From the NCBI GenBank assembly GCA_963738325.1, contig CAVTWD010000001.1:1-64000 (forward strand): DNA of 64,000 nucleotides, written 5' to 3'. Numbering within the stretch: the stretch's first letter is position 1; each line of letters opens with the position of its first letter. Below, one piece after another: positions 1 through 8,473 of the stretch. The translations under genes and the position numbers were made by a program. The notes under the pieces were generated by a model that had not been told where the DNA came from, searched no databases, and was given only the letters and a program-made list of their open reading frames with translations. The stretch is from CAVTWD01 sp963738325 (GTDB lineage: Bacteria; Actinomycetota; Acidimicrobiia; Acidimicrobiales; Ilumatobacteraceae).

Positions 1-244
1 ATGCGTCCAGCAGTTCGGGCGCCAGGACATCAAAGGAGATGGCCATGACGTAACCGAGCGGCAAGTTCAGGGCAGCCAGCCGGTGGAAGTCCGGTCCGGG
101 GAGACGCCAGGGTCCCTGGTAGCGCGGCTCCCGGCGTTGGGCGAAATCCCGGCGTCGAAGCGGAGCAACGACACCCCATGGAGGGGGTGGCAACTGGCCG
201 GTCCGCAGCATGAAGCGAAGTCTGCGGCGTCGTAAGAGAAACCC
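1..244. other. Left edge; probable intron domain I or insertion flank
   Basis: No gene is secure here. From about position 90 the plus strand looks like structured RNA, with short G-rich and C-rich complementary runs, and it may belong to domain I of the group II intron that follows. On the minus strand bases 1-105 are open and read like protein (for example LPLGYVMAISFDVLAPELL), so the intron could have inserted in a gene whose remainder lies to the left of the window. I cannot decide between the two readings. Confidence 0.3.
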
Positions 245-573
245 GTGTGAGCGGGCCAAGGAGGAGCCGAGCCGGCACTTTGACGGCGAAGGCCACGGAC
301 GGCACCAGAGACCCTGGAGCGGGTGCCCACGAACCTCCCGGCGTATGGGACGTGGAACGGTCAGACGGTTGTCCTGGGAACTGGAGAGAGCCTCCTCGGC
401 CCCACTCGGTGCGGGTGGGAAGCGATGTCCGTCTATAACCGGTGAACCCGGGAAGTGGCGTGGCGGCTGAGAGGCAGTCGGAGGGGGTCGTAGTAGTCCG
501 AGGGCGGGAAAGCCGTCCGCATGGCGAAGGACCCCTGCTTCATCGATGCGTCACGCTCGCAGGAGAGGTTCTG

Positions 574-1919
574 ATGAGTGCCCGAACGGCTAGGTCCATC
601 AGGCAAGCCGACGGCTTGGACAAGACCCGAGCCTTGCAGCGTGTGCTGTACCGCAGCGCCAAGGAGGAACCCACCCGCCGTTTCCACGCCCTGTATGGCC
701 ACGTCGCCCGCAGCGACGTGCTGGCCAGAGCGTGGGACGACGTACGTGCCAACCGTGGGGCGCCCGGTGTCGACGGTGTGAGCATCGCCGACGTCGAAGC
801 GTTGGGAGTGGCCGTCTTCCTTCATGAACTCGCCGCGGCGTTGCAGGCGCGAACCTATCGACCTGCCCCGCTGCGACGGTGTACATCCCCAAGGCGGGGG
901 AGACGACGCGCACCGCGTCGCGGCCCTTGTCCATCCCGACGGTGCGCGACCGCGTAGCAATGGCGGCCGCCAAGATCATCCTCGAACCACTGTTCGAAGC
1001 TGATTTCCTCTCGGTGAGCTTCGGGTTCCGACCGAAGCGGTCGGCCCACATGGCCTGTGAGGCCATCCGGGTCGAGGCCAACCGGGGCGCCGACTGGGTG
1101 CTCGACGCCGATCTGAGCAACTGCTTCGGCAGCATCTCCCATGACGCCCTCATAGCGCTCGTCGAGCGGAGGGTGGCCGACCGGGACATGCTCAAGCTGC
1201 TGCGATCGTGGTTGCGGGTCGGGGTGCTGGAAGACGGGACGGTCACCGACACGGTGGCGGGGACCCCGCAGGGGTCCCCGATCTCCCCGCTGCTCGCCAA
1301 CATCGCCTTGCACGCCCTCGACGAGGACTTCACGCATGGCGTCGGGAAGCGACTCGGGGTGCTGGTGCGTTACGCCGATGATCTCGTGGTGATCTGCCCG
1401 ACCCGTCAACGGGCCGAACAAGCCCGCTGGCGAGTGAGCGTCATCCTGGCCCCGCTCGGGTTGCGGTTGAACCCGGACAAGACTCGGATCGCTTGCTTGA
1501 CCCGAGGAGCCGAAGGTTTCGACTTCTTGGGGTTCCACCACCACAAGGTGGAGTCGTTCAGATGGCGGGGTCATTGGTATCTGCAACGCTGGCCGTCGAA
1601 ACGAGCGATGGCGTCGATACGGGCCAAAGTCCGCGCCGCCACCGACCGTCGTTTCGGAGGCACATCATGGGCGATCGTGGTCGCCAACTTGAACCACGTG
1701 CTGCGAGGCTGGACGGCGTACTTCCGCTACGGCAACTCGGCACGCAAGTTCGAGGACATCGACGTGTATGTCCATGAGCGCCTGGCCATCCTCGCCAGCC
1801 GCAAGCACGGGCTACCCGGATGGAACCTGGGCCGCTTCAACTGGGAGTGGCTCAGGGCCCTTCGGGTCTACAGGCTGCAAGGCACCACGAGGTGGGGGAC
1901 ACCGCATACCTGGCGGTGA
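574..1919 (+). CDS. ltrA: Group II intron reverse transcriptase/maturase, frameshifted
   Basis: Intron-encoded protein for splicing and retromobility. ATG 574 follows an AGGAGAGG ribosome site. The first segment (574 to about 885) carries the RT-0/RT-1 region (RANRGAPGVDGVS, then ARTYRPAPLRR). A one-base loss near 885 moves the reading to the frame that continues VYIPKAG and IPTVRDRV. RT core motifs follow: TPQGSPISPLLANIAL and the catalytic YADD in VRYADDLVVI. The C-terminal maturase (GIIM) domain is clear in LNHVLRGWTAYFRYGNS. No HNH endonuclease domain follows, so this is an endonuclease-minus type of about 448 aa. If the frameshift is real, the element is dead. Confidence 0.88.
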
Positions 1920-1930
1920 ACGATGTCGGC

Positions 1931-1964
1931 AAGCCGTGTGCGGGAGAACCGCACGCACGGTTTG
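1931..1964 (+). other. Group II intron domain V
   Basis: A 34-nt hairpin with the catalytic AGC triad at its 5' base (AAGCCG), a GAGA tetraloop and a paired 3' arm ending CACGGTTTG. It lies 11 nt after the maturase stop, as expected. Domain VI should be the stem that follows, at about 1970-2010. Confidence 0.8.
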
Positions 1965-2079
1965 AAAGGGGGCCGCTGGCGAAGCGAGACCGACCCGGCC
2001 GAGATGGGTGAGAAAGCCAAGGCCCAGCACCCGACGCCAAGGCACGGACGACCAGCCAGCGGCCTACCTCACAGCTAGG

Positions 2080-2110
2080 CGGGAGGGGGAGGGAGACCCT
2101 CCCCCTCCCG
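2080..2110. terminator. Strong hairpin between convergent units
   Basis: A perfect 14-bp stem of the form GGGAGGGGGAGGG-AGA-CCCTCCCCCTCCC (closed by an outer C-G pair) with a three-base loop. It sits between the intron and the convergent CBM48 gene, so it could stop transcription from both sides. There is no T tract, as is usual in high-GC actinobacteria. Confidence 0.6.
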
Positions 2111-2215
2111 GCCACCCCCACCTCGTGGAGCCGTCCCCGGCGGCCACCCAGGACCCTCGGCGGCCGAGCCGCCTGCGGGCCACCTGTGGGGGCAAGGCCC
2201 CACGCCGCAGGCGGC

Positions 2216-2503
2216 TCAGACCAGGAGCACCGTGTGGGTCTCGCCATAGCCGTTCGGCTCGACGCCGTCGCCGTCGGGGTCGTCGAAGTAGTCCCCGTCC
2301 TCGGTCAGGTACCGGAAGCGGGTCGTGGCTCCTTCAGGCAGTTCGACGGCCACCGACCGTGTGCCGTTCGAGCGCCGTCGCATGGGGTGCAGGTTCGGGT
2401 CCCAGCCGTTGAAGTCGGCGACGATCGACACCGGCTCGCCCTCGTCGGGGATGGCGAAGGTGACGACCGTCGAGCCGGCGTTGTTCTTGCGCTTGCGGAT
2501 CAC
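2216..2503 (-). CDS. Isolated CBM48 / isoamylase N-domain-like protein
   Basis: A 95-aa protein made of a single glycogen-binding (CBM48/AMPK-beta-like) beta-sandwich. It shows the VSIVADFNGWDP core with the aromatic ligand-binding position, followed by the FRYLTEDGDYFDDPD strand pair. The start is GTG 2503, preceded six bases upstream by a full AGGAGG. No catalytic domain is attached, so it probably binds glucan or acts as a regulatory module. It is divergent from the acyl-CoA gene at 2645. Confidence 0.75.
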   Translation of the reverse strand: MIRKRKNNAGSTVVTFAIPDEGEPVSIVADFNGWDPNLHPMRRRSNGTRSVAVELPEGATTRFRYLTEDGDYFDDPDGDGVEPNGYGETHTVLLV

Positions 2504-2644
2504 AGCATTCCTCCTGGGGTCTGACGGCGAGGAGTGTTCCGGACCTGAGGGCGCGAGTGGGGGAACGATGGTGAGGTCGGCGAGCGCGGTCTCGGCACGA
2601 GGCGGACTGTGAGCCCCGCGCCCGTCGCCAGTACTGTCTGTCCC

Positions 2645-4051
2645 ATGAGGGGCATCATCAGCTACGGCGTGTACGTCCCGTACTGGCGCCTCGACCGCAA
2701 GGCGATCTCCGCGACGCTCGGCTCCGGAGGAGGCGGTGGCACTCGATCGGTGGCGTCGTACGACGAGGACACCACCTCGCTCGGCGTCGAGGCGGCTCGC
2801 GTGGCGTTGCGCAACGCGCCCGCGGGATACACGCCGTCGTCACTGTGGTTCTCGACCACCCTTCCCGCCTACCTCGACAAGACGAACGCGGCGGCCATCC
2901 ACGCCGCCCTCGATCTCCCGATCTCGGTCTCGGCCGTCGATGCCCTGGGCTCGGTCCGATCGGGCACGGGCGCCTCGTTCGCGGCCTGGGCCAGCGGCGG
3001 CATCGCCGTGCTGTCCGACATCCGCACCGGCCTGCCCGGGGGGGCCGACGAGGCCGGCGGCGGCGACGCCGCGGTGGCGTTGGCCTACGGCGAGGGCGCC
3101 GACGTGCTGGCCGTGCCCATCGCCAACGCCAGCGCCACCGGAGAGTTCCTCGATCGCTGGCGGATTCCCGGGGACCTCTACTCGAAGCAGTGGGAGGAGC
3201 GCTTCGGCGAGCACACCTACCTGCCCCTCGTCGAGCAGGCCGTCACCGACGCGTTGAAATCCGCTGGGCTCACCGCGACCGACCTCGACCACGTCGTGCT
3301 GTCCGGCCTGCCCAGCCGGGCGGTGCGGGCGGCCACCAAGGCCGTCGGGGCCCGACCCGAGACCTACGTCGACGACCTGACCCCCCGGATGGGGAACACG
3401 GGCGTGGCGCAGTGGGGGATCATGCTGGCCGACGTCCTCGACCGCGCCCATCCGGACCAGACGATCGCCGTAGTAGTGCTGGCCGACGGCTGCCACGTGG
3501 TGCTCTGGCGCACGACGGCGGCGCTGGCCCAGCGCCGTTCGACGCCGTCCCTGCGTGACCAGTTGGCCAACACCCGCGACGACCTGACGTACGCCTCGTT
3601 CCTCACGTGGCGCGGCTTCATGCGCCGGGAGCCGCCCCGCCGCCCCGAGCCCGACCGCCCGGCCGCTCCTCCCTCGAAGCGCAACGTCCGCTGGAAGTTC
3701 GGTTTCGTCGGATCGAGGGACGAGAACGGGTTCGTCCACTTGCCTCCCTCGCGGGTGAGCATGGACTCAGGGGCCATCGACCAGATGACGCCCGTGCGGA
3801 TGGCCGACGTGCCCGCCACCATCGCCACCTACACCGTCGACCGGCTGGCGTATTCGCTCAGCCCGCCAGTGGTCGCCGCGGTCATCGACTTCGACGGCGG
3901 AGGCCGCTTCCAGTGCGAGCTCACCGACGTCGACCCGAGCCAGGTCAAGATCGGCGACCGCGTCGAGATGACCTTCCGCCGCCTCTACACGCAGGACGGC
4001 GTGCACGATTACTTCTGGAAAGCGCGACCCCGAAGGGGGAGCGCGTCATGA
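2645..4051 (+). CDS. HMG-CoA synthase-like thiolase-fold protein with C-terminal OB-fold (DUF35)
   Basis: About 468 aa. The N-terminal two thirds is a thiolase/HMG-CoA-synthase-type fold (GIISYGVYVPYWRLDR at the start, then DEDTTSLGVEAARVAL). The last 120 residues form an OB-fold of the DUF35 type (GDRVEMTFRRLY). I chose ATG 2645 over GTG 2609 because family members begin at MRGIISYGVYVP. I find no cysteine in the segment where the nucleophile usually sits (VDALGSVRSGTGAS), and the only cysteines are in DGCHV and FQCEL, so it may be non-catalytic. It is followed by a true thiolase, and the two probably form an acyl-CoA-processing complex. The C-terminus runs into a 35-bp tandem repeat. Confidence 0.8.
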   Translation: MRGIISYGVYVPYWRLDRKAISATLGSGGGGGTRSVASYDEDTTSLGVEAARVALRNAPAGYTPSSLWFSTTLPAYLDKTNAAAIHAALDLPISVSAVDALGSVRSGTGASFAAWASGGIAVLSDIRTGLPGGADEAGGGDAAVALAYGEGADVLAVPIANASATGEFLDRWRIPGDLYSKQWEERFGEHTYLPLVEQAVTDALKSAGLTATDLDHVVLSGLPSRAVRAATKAVGARPETYVDDLTPRMGNTGVAQWGIMLADVLDRAHPDQTIAVVVLADGCHVVLWRTTAALAQRRSTPSLRDQLANTRDDLTYASFLTWRGFMRREPPRRPEPDRPAAPPSKRNVRWKFGFVGSRDENGFVHLPPSRVSMDSGAIDQMTPVRMADVPATIATYTVDRLAYSLSPPVVAAVIDFDGGGRFQCELTDVDPSQVKIGDRVEMTFRRLYTQDGVHDYFWKARPRRGSAS

Positions 4052-4118
4052 GAACGTCGCGACCCCGAAGGGGGAGCGCGTCATGAGAACGTCGCGACCC
4101 CGAAGGGGGAGCGTCGTC
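4024..4118 (+). repeat. 35-bp tandem repeat, about 2.7 copies
   Basis: Units start at 4024, 4059 and 4094 with near-perfect identity (GCGACCCCGAAGGGGGAGCG core). The first copy contains the stop codon of the preceding gene (RPRRGSAS, stop). Each unit holds an ATGA, so copies two and three form tiny overlapping reading frames of 12 and 19 codons beginning MRTSRPRRGS. It ends about 27 nt before the thiolase start. Confidence 0.95.
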
Positions 4119-4145
4119 ACGAGCACCGGCAAGGAGAGCTGACCA

Positions 4146-5342
4146 ATGTCCTCACACGGAATCAGGGACCAAGTGGCGGTCATCGGCATGGGCTGCACGC
4201 CCTTCGGCGAGCATTGGGACCGCAGCACCGACGATCTCCTCATCGACTCGTCGTCGGCCGCGCTCGCCTCGGCGGGCGTGTCCCTCGATGACATCGACGC
4301 CTTCTGGTTGGGGACCATGGGGTCCGGGCTGTCGGGCCTCACCCTCAGCCGGCCGCTGAAGATCGACTACAAGCCGGTGACCCACGTCGAGAACTTCTGC
4401 GCCACCGGCTCGGAGGCGTTCCGCAACGCGTGCTACGCGGTGGCGAGCGGCGCCTACGACGTGGTGATGGCCATCGGCGTCGAGAAGCTCAAGGACTCCG
4501 GCTACTCCGGCCTCGTGAGCAGCGTGCCGGCCCACGACGGCACCATGGCCAGCATCACCGCCCCGGCCAGCTTCAGCCTGCTCGCCCCGGCCTACGCCAA
4601 GAAGTACGGCGTCGACGACGCCGAGATGAAGGACGTCCTCACCCGCATCGCGTGGAAGAACCATCGCAACGGTGCCCTCAACCCGCGGGCGCAGTTCCGC
4701 AAGGAGGTCCCCAAGGACATCATCGCCTGCTCGCCGCTCGTGGCAGGGCCGCTCGGCATCTTCGACTGCTCGGGCGTGAGCGACGGCTCGGCCGCGGCGA
4801 TCATCGTGCGGGCCGAGGATGCCGAGCGTTACTGCGCCGACCCGCTCTACGTGAAGGCGCTGTCGTTCGTGGCCGGTCCCGCCGCCGGCCCCATCGACCC
4901 GAGCTACGACTACACGAGCTTCCGCGAGGTCGTTCGTTCCGCCGAGGACGCCTACCAGCAGGCCGGCATCAGCAACCCGCGTGCCGAGCTGGCCATGGCC
5001 GAGGTGCACGACTGCTTCACGCCAACCGAGCTCGTGCTCATGGAGGACCTCGGCTTCGCCGAGCGGGGCATGGCTTGGAAGGAGGTCCTCGCCGGCACGT
5101 TCGACCTCGAGGGCGAGCTGCCGGTGAACCCGGACGGCGGCTTGAAGTCCTTCGGCCATCCGATCGGGGCCTCGGGACTGCGGATGCTGTTCGAGTGCTG
5201 GATGCAGTTGCGCGGCGAGGCAGGGGAGCGGCAGATCAAGAGCGTCGACGCGGGCAAGTCCAAGGCGCTGACCCACAACCTGGGCGGGGCCCCCGGAGCC
5301 TGCGTCAGCTTCGTGGCGGTGGTCGGCTCCGAGCGTGGCTGA
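4146..5342 (+). CDS. Acetyl-CoA acetyltransferase / SCP-x type thiolase
   Basis: 398 aa, full thiolase length. It has the nucleophilic Cys85 in NFCATGSEA, the HDCFTPTE motif, and the GGLKSFGHPIGASG loop with catalytic His near residue 338. A C-terminal cysteine is present in GGAPGACVSF. It should catalyse thiolytic cleavage or condensation of acyl-CoA. It lies 94 nt after the HMGCS-like/OB-fold gene. In actinobacteria such pairs act on sterol side chains or other branched acyl-CoAs; which substrate applies here is inference. The start has an AAGGAGAG site ten bases upstream. Confidence 0.88.
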   Translation: MSSHGIRDQVAVIGMGCTPFGEHWDRSTDDLLIDSSSAALASAGVSLDDIDAFWLGTMGSGLSGLTLSRPLKIDYKPVTHVENFCATGSEAFRNACYAVASGAYDVVMAIGVEKLKDSGYSGLVSSVPAHDGTMASITAPASFSLLAPAYAKKYGVDDAEMKDVLTRIAWKNHRNGALNPRAQFRKEVPKDIIACSPLVAGPLGIFDCSGVSDGSAAAIIVRAEDAERYCADPLYVKALSFVAGPAAGPIDPSYDYTSFREVVRSAEDAYQQAGISNPRAELAMAEVHDCFTPTELVLMEDLGFAERGMAWKEVLAGTFDLEGELPVNPDGGLKSFGHPIGASGLRMLFECWMQLRGEAGERQIKSVDAGKSKALTHNLGGAPGACVSFVAVVGSERG

Positions 5343-5656
5343 GACGGCCCGGCTGTATCGCGACGCCCGCCAGCGCATCACTGCGCTCCCGATCACATCG
5401 AGGACGAGCAATGGCATGCCCCGGTCCCCGCCTGCCCGGGGTGGCAGGTCCATGACGTGGTGGCCCACCTCGGGGCGTCGTCGACGACGTGCTGAACGGC
5501 AGGACCGACGGTCTCGCCACCGACGCGTGGACGAGTCGCCAGGTGGAGGCGCGCAAGGGGCGCTCGGGCCCAGCCCTGCTCGCCGAGTGGAACGAGGCCG
5601 CGCGAGGCTTCGAAGCCCTCGCGCTCCCGACGCAGGCGCTGGCCGACGTCGAGTGA
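5335..5656 (+). pseudogene. Mycothiol-dependent maleylpyruvate isomerase-family remnant
   Basis: Three frames joined give a recognisable N-terminal half of the DinB-like mycothiol-dependent enzyme fold: ETARLYRDARQRITAL, then DHIEDEQWHAPVPACPGWQV followed by HDVVAHLGA, then DDVLNGRTDGLATDAWTSRQ. Frameshifts lie near 5388 and 5482. The PACPGWQVHDVVAHL signature is diagnostic of the family. It stops at 5656 after about 105 residues, whereas family members run about 200-250, so the C-terminal half is also missing. GTG 5335 overlaps the thiolase stop by eight bases. Confidence 0.7.
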
Positions 5657-5661
5657 GGCGG

Positions 5662-6303
5662 CTAGTTGAAGTCGCCCTGGCAGGCGACCCGCCCGCCGGG
5701 CGTCACAACGCGAAGGGCGTGCACGTCGATGTCGCCGCGTAGGGGCCCACTCCAGCGCCACTGCCCGTCACGCTCTTTCATGTGACCAAGGGTCACGACC
5801 TGACCCTCGTCGCCCACTCCTTGGAGGTCGTAGGCGGAGCCCGGGAAGGCGTAGGAGAGGGAGACGACTACGAAGCGAGGCGACGCATCCAGGAGGTAGG
5901 CGTCTCCGACGGTCTGGCCTCCCTCGCCCACCATCGCCGCCGACTTCACACCGCTCGAGCCGGCGTCGGTGTCGTGGACCACGCCGAAGCTCAATACCAG
6001 GGCCAAGATGGCCGCGGCCGCGGCGACGAGCACGGAGCCCAGCCGGGGCCGCCGCTTGGTGTGGAGCGCGACGACGGCCGTCGGGCTCATGGCGGCGAGG
6101 ACGCGGTCGTGGAAACCCGGGGAAGGCTCGAGGCTTGGCGCCAGCTGACCGATGGCGTCGACGGTCTCGGTGAGCCGCGACACGTCCTCGCGACATCCCG
6201 GGCACTCGTCGAGGTGCGCGAGCACCTGCGCTCGCTCGACGCCGTCCAGGGTGCCGAGGACGAGCTCCGGGCCCCGCTCGCGCACCTGCTGGCAGGAGAT
6301 CAT
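5662..6303 (-). CDS. Anti-sigma factor with zinc-finger (ZAS) domain
   Basis: 213 aa. The N-terminal 60 residues carry the zinc anti-sigma motif HLDECPGCREDV (H-x3-C-x2-C), which binds the cognate ECF sigma factor in the cytoplasm. A transmembrane helix follows around residues 95-115 (VLVAAAAAILALVLSFGVV), then an extracytoplasmic domain. Its start overlaps the end of the sigma gene by four bases, the normal arrangement for a translationally coupled sigma/anti-sigma pair. Confidence 0.88.
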   Translation of the reverse strand: MISCQQVRERGPELVLGTLDGVERAQVLAHLDECPGCREDVSRLTETVDAIGQLAPSLEPSPGFHDRVLAAMSPTAVVALHTKRRPRLGSVLVAAAAAILALVLSFGVVHDTDAGSSGVKSAAMVGEGGQTVGDAYLLDASPRFVVVSLSYAFPGSAYDLQGVGDEGQVVTLGHMKERDGQWRWSGPLRGDIDVHALRVVTPGGRVACQGDFN

Positions 6304-6877
6304 GGCGCCGGCTCCTCGGAAGTGACGTCACCGAGGTAGGCATGGCGAAGCCGGCGCAGCCCCGCGCGTATGCCGCGTCTTCGCCGTGCCCACCGGGATC
6401 CCTTCTGCGGCCGCGACCTCGGTCGAGGTGAGCCCGGCGTAGGCGAGCACGAGGGCCCGGCGCTGGTCGACGGGGACCTGGCGTAGAGCGGCGCGCAGCC
6501 GGTCGGCGTCGTCGTGTCCTTCGGCGACCTGGTCGGCCGAGGTGACGGCCGTCTCGCCGAGCCGGCTGATCGGGAGCGCGGTGGGATCGAATGGCTCCGG
6601 GCGGCGCAGGCGCAAGGCGTCGATGGCAAGGTGCCGCACGATCGACAGGACCCAGGTGTTCACCGAGCCCCGACGAGGGTCGAAGGTGCTCGCGTGGCGC
6701 CACGCGGCGAAGGAGCGCCTCCTGGGCGACGTCCTCGGCCGCGGCCCGGTCACCGAGGAGCTGGTGGGCCAGGCCGATGGCACGGGGGGAGTAGCGGACC
6801 ACGAAGGCGCGCGCCGCGTCGGCGTCACCAGCCGCAAGGCCGGCCAGCAGCACTTCGTCGGGCGCGTCCACCATCAC
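6300..6877 (-). CDS. ECF RNA polymerase sigma factor, two frameshifts
   Basis: Three frames join into one sigma-70 family ECF factor of about 192 aa. Region 2 begins EVLLAGLAAGDADAARAFVV and passes through AEDVAQEAL. It continues in another frame with FDPRRGSVNTWVLSIVRHL (region 2.3-2.4). Region 4 is LVLAYAGLTSTEVAAAEGIP with GTAKTR, and the end RAGLRRLRHAYL is in a third frame. Breaks are near 6710 and 6375. The adjacent anti-sigma gene confirms the identity. The frameshifts may be sequencing errors. Confidence 0.8.
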
Positions 6878-6946
6878 CTCCTACGAATGAAGCCTGCCAG
6901 GAGATTGCCGGCAATCCGCGTGCCGCATTCGGACGTACTGAGGAAC

Positions 6947-7507
6947 ATGATCCCGCGCACCCTGTTCCGTCCAGCCCTGGCCGTGGGAGCCCTCGCCCTC
7001 CTCGCGGCCTGCGGTTCGAGCTCGAACACGACCAACGCCGCCGGCTCCGCCACCACCGCGGTGGCCACGACCGCCGCGGCCGCCACCACCACCGCGGCGG
7101 GCGGTGCCAACCCGTACGTGCCGCCCACGAGTGGGGCGGCCGCGGCATCCACCGGGATGTCGCTCTCGGTCGCCACCGACGCCAAGTTCGGCCAGATCCT
7201 CGTCGACAGCACCGGCATGAGCCTGTACCTGTTCGAGAAGGACCAGGGGACCACCACGGCCTGCACCGGCAAGTGCGTCGCCGCGTGGCCGGCGGCCACC
7301 GTGTCAGGGAGCCCCACGGTTGGCACCGGGGTCGACCAGTCCAAGGTCAGCACGGTCAAGCGCTCCGACGGAGCCGAGCAGCTCGCCTACAACGGCCACC
7401 TGCTCTACCGGTTCGCGGGCGACCACACCGCCGGCGAAACGAACGGCCAGGACTTCGGAGGCATCTGGTACCTCGTGAACCCCGCGGGCAGCAGCGTCGA
7501 GAGTTGA
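6947..7507 (+). CDS. Lipoprotein with repeated YxxxxD (Lipoprotein_15) domains
   Basis: 186 aa, starting at ATG 6947. A lipoprotein signal ends at the lipobox LLAACGSS, followed by a low-complexity Ala/Thr linker (residues 25-60). Then come two copies of the secreted-repeat family of COG4315: GMSLYLFEKDQGTTTACTGK with CVAAWP, and NGHLLYRFAGDHTAGETNGQ ending in GGIWYLV. Function is unknown for the family. It is divergent from the sigma/anti-sigma pair with a 69-nt gap, so the ECF factor may control it (inference). Confidence 0.8.
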   Translation: MIPRTLFRPALAVGALALLAACGSSSNTTNAAGSATTAVATTAAAATTTAAGGANPYVPPTSGAAAASTGMSLSVATDAKFGQILVDSTGMSLYLFEKDQGTTTACTGKCVAAWPAATVSGSPTVGTGVDQSKVSTVKRSDGAEQLAYNGHLLYRFAGDHTAGETNGQDFGGIWYLVNPAGSSVES

Positions 7508-7543
7508 GCGGCCCGCCGCCGCTCACCGGGGCGTGGCGTTCGT

Positions 7544-8320
7544 TCAGCGCGCCAGGGCGGCCAGGACCTCCTCATGGAGCCGGCCGTTCGTGCTCACCGC
7601 GGATCCGCCGTCGGGCCGGGGCCGCCCTTCGAGGTCGGTGAAGCGACCGCCGGCCTCCTCGACGATGACCTCCAGCGCGGCCAGGTCCCAGAGGGAGACG
7701 ACGGGCTCGCAGGCGATGTCGAAGGCGCCTTCGGCCACGAGGCAGTGCATCCAGAAGTCGCCCAACCCCCGCCCGCGCCACACGGCGCGAGTGAGGCGCA
7801 CGAAGGCCTCTCCCCGCCCGTAGTCGAACCACGTGCCGACCCCGGCATGGGCGAGGTGCGCATCCTCGATGCGGTCGACTGCGGACACGCGGATGGGGTG
7901 GCCGTCGGCACGGGCCCCGAGGCCTCGAGCGGCCCACCAGCGCCGCCCGAGGGCCGGCGCCGACGCCACGCCGGCGACCACCGTGTCGTCGTGTTGCAAC
8001 GCGATGAGCGTCGCCCAGATCGGCACGCCCTTCACGTAGTTCGAGGTGCCGTCGATCGGGTCGATCATCCAGCGGGCCGGCGCGTCCTCGGCGCCGGCGA
8101 GGCCTTCCTCCTCGCCCAGCACCGCGTCGCGGGGTCGGGCCTCGGCCAGCCGGCGCCGGATGACGGCCTCGGCCGCGGTGTCGGCCTCGGTGACCTCGGA
8201 CGCGTCCGGTTTGTGGCTCACGGCGAGGTCGGCGGCGCGAAAGCGCGGCAGGGTGACGGCGTCGGCCAGATCCGCCAGCTCGAGGGCAAGGGCCAGTTCG
8301 GCGGCCAGATCGGACGCCAC
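7544..8320 (-). CDS. hisN: Inositol monophosphatase-family histidinol-phosphatase
   Basis: 258 aa, usual length for the family. Metal-binding motifs are present: E in LGEEEG, the DPIDGTSNY signature with WMIDPIDGT, and the C-terminal SLWDLAALEVIVEEAGG. These bind Mg2+ and hydrolyse a phosphate monoester. Sequence features such as FWMHCLVAEGAFD and WDLAAL favour the HisN (histidinol-phosphate) branch over general inositol phosphatases, but no other his gene is nearby, so substrate assignment is tentative. Confidence 0.78.
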   Translation of the reverse strand: MASDLAAELALALELADLADAVTLPRFRAADLAVSHKPDASEVTEADTAAEAVIRRRLAEARPRDAVLGEEEGLAGAEDAPARWMIDPIDGTSNYVKGVPIWATLIALQHDDTVVAGVASAPALGRRWWAARGLGARADGHPIRVSAVDRIEDAHLAHAGVGTWFDYGRGEAFVRLTRAVWRGRGLGDFWMHCLVAEGAFDIACEPVVSLWDLAALEVIVEEAGGRFTDLEGRPRPDGGSAVSTNGRLHEEVLAALAR

Positions 8321-8473
8321 CCGGCGAGGCTAATGGCCGCGCCGACGACTCGGTTCGGGCTCCATCTCACGAACCGGGCCAGCTATCCGTGCCGAATTCG
8401 CACGTTTGGCGGCCTCGTTCGTGGGACGGACGCTCGCCGCGCAGGACGAGTCGGCCGGGCCGACGACGCGGGC

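Larger units (their letters stand above)
245..2000 (+). ncRNA. Group II intron (boundaries approximate)
   Basis: A self-splicing, mobile retroelement RNA. The 3' half is secure: a domain V hairpin follows the maturase stop. Upstream of the maturase the stretch 470-570 matches the layout seen in Ll.LtrB just before its ORF: a run reading GTCGTAGTAGTCCGAGG, then GGCGGGAAAGCCGTC, then CATGGCGAAGGACCCCTG. The 5' end is not fixed. GTGTG at 245 fits the GUGYG consensus, but domain I may start further left, before position 100. The 3' splice site should lie shortly after the domain VI stem, about 1990-2040. Intron class was not determined. Confidence 0.6.

Noticed and set aside
879..1919. Retron or diversity-generating retroelement reverse transcriptase
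   Set aside because: The maturase domain (LNHVLRGWTAYFRYGNS) and a domain V hairpin directly downstream show a group II intron. There is no template/variable repeat pair nor msr/msd structure.
4024..4118. Possible CRISPR array (also considered at 13210, 21695, 23335 and 55586)
   Set aside because: Units are directly adjacent with no unique spacers, two or three copies only, and no cas genes in the window.
4152..5468. 438-codon minus-strand open frame
   Set aside because: Antisense shadow of the thiolase.
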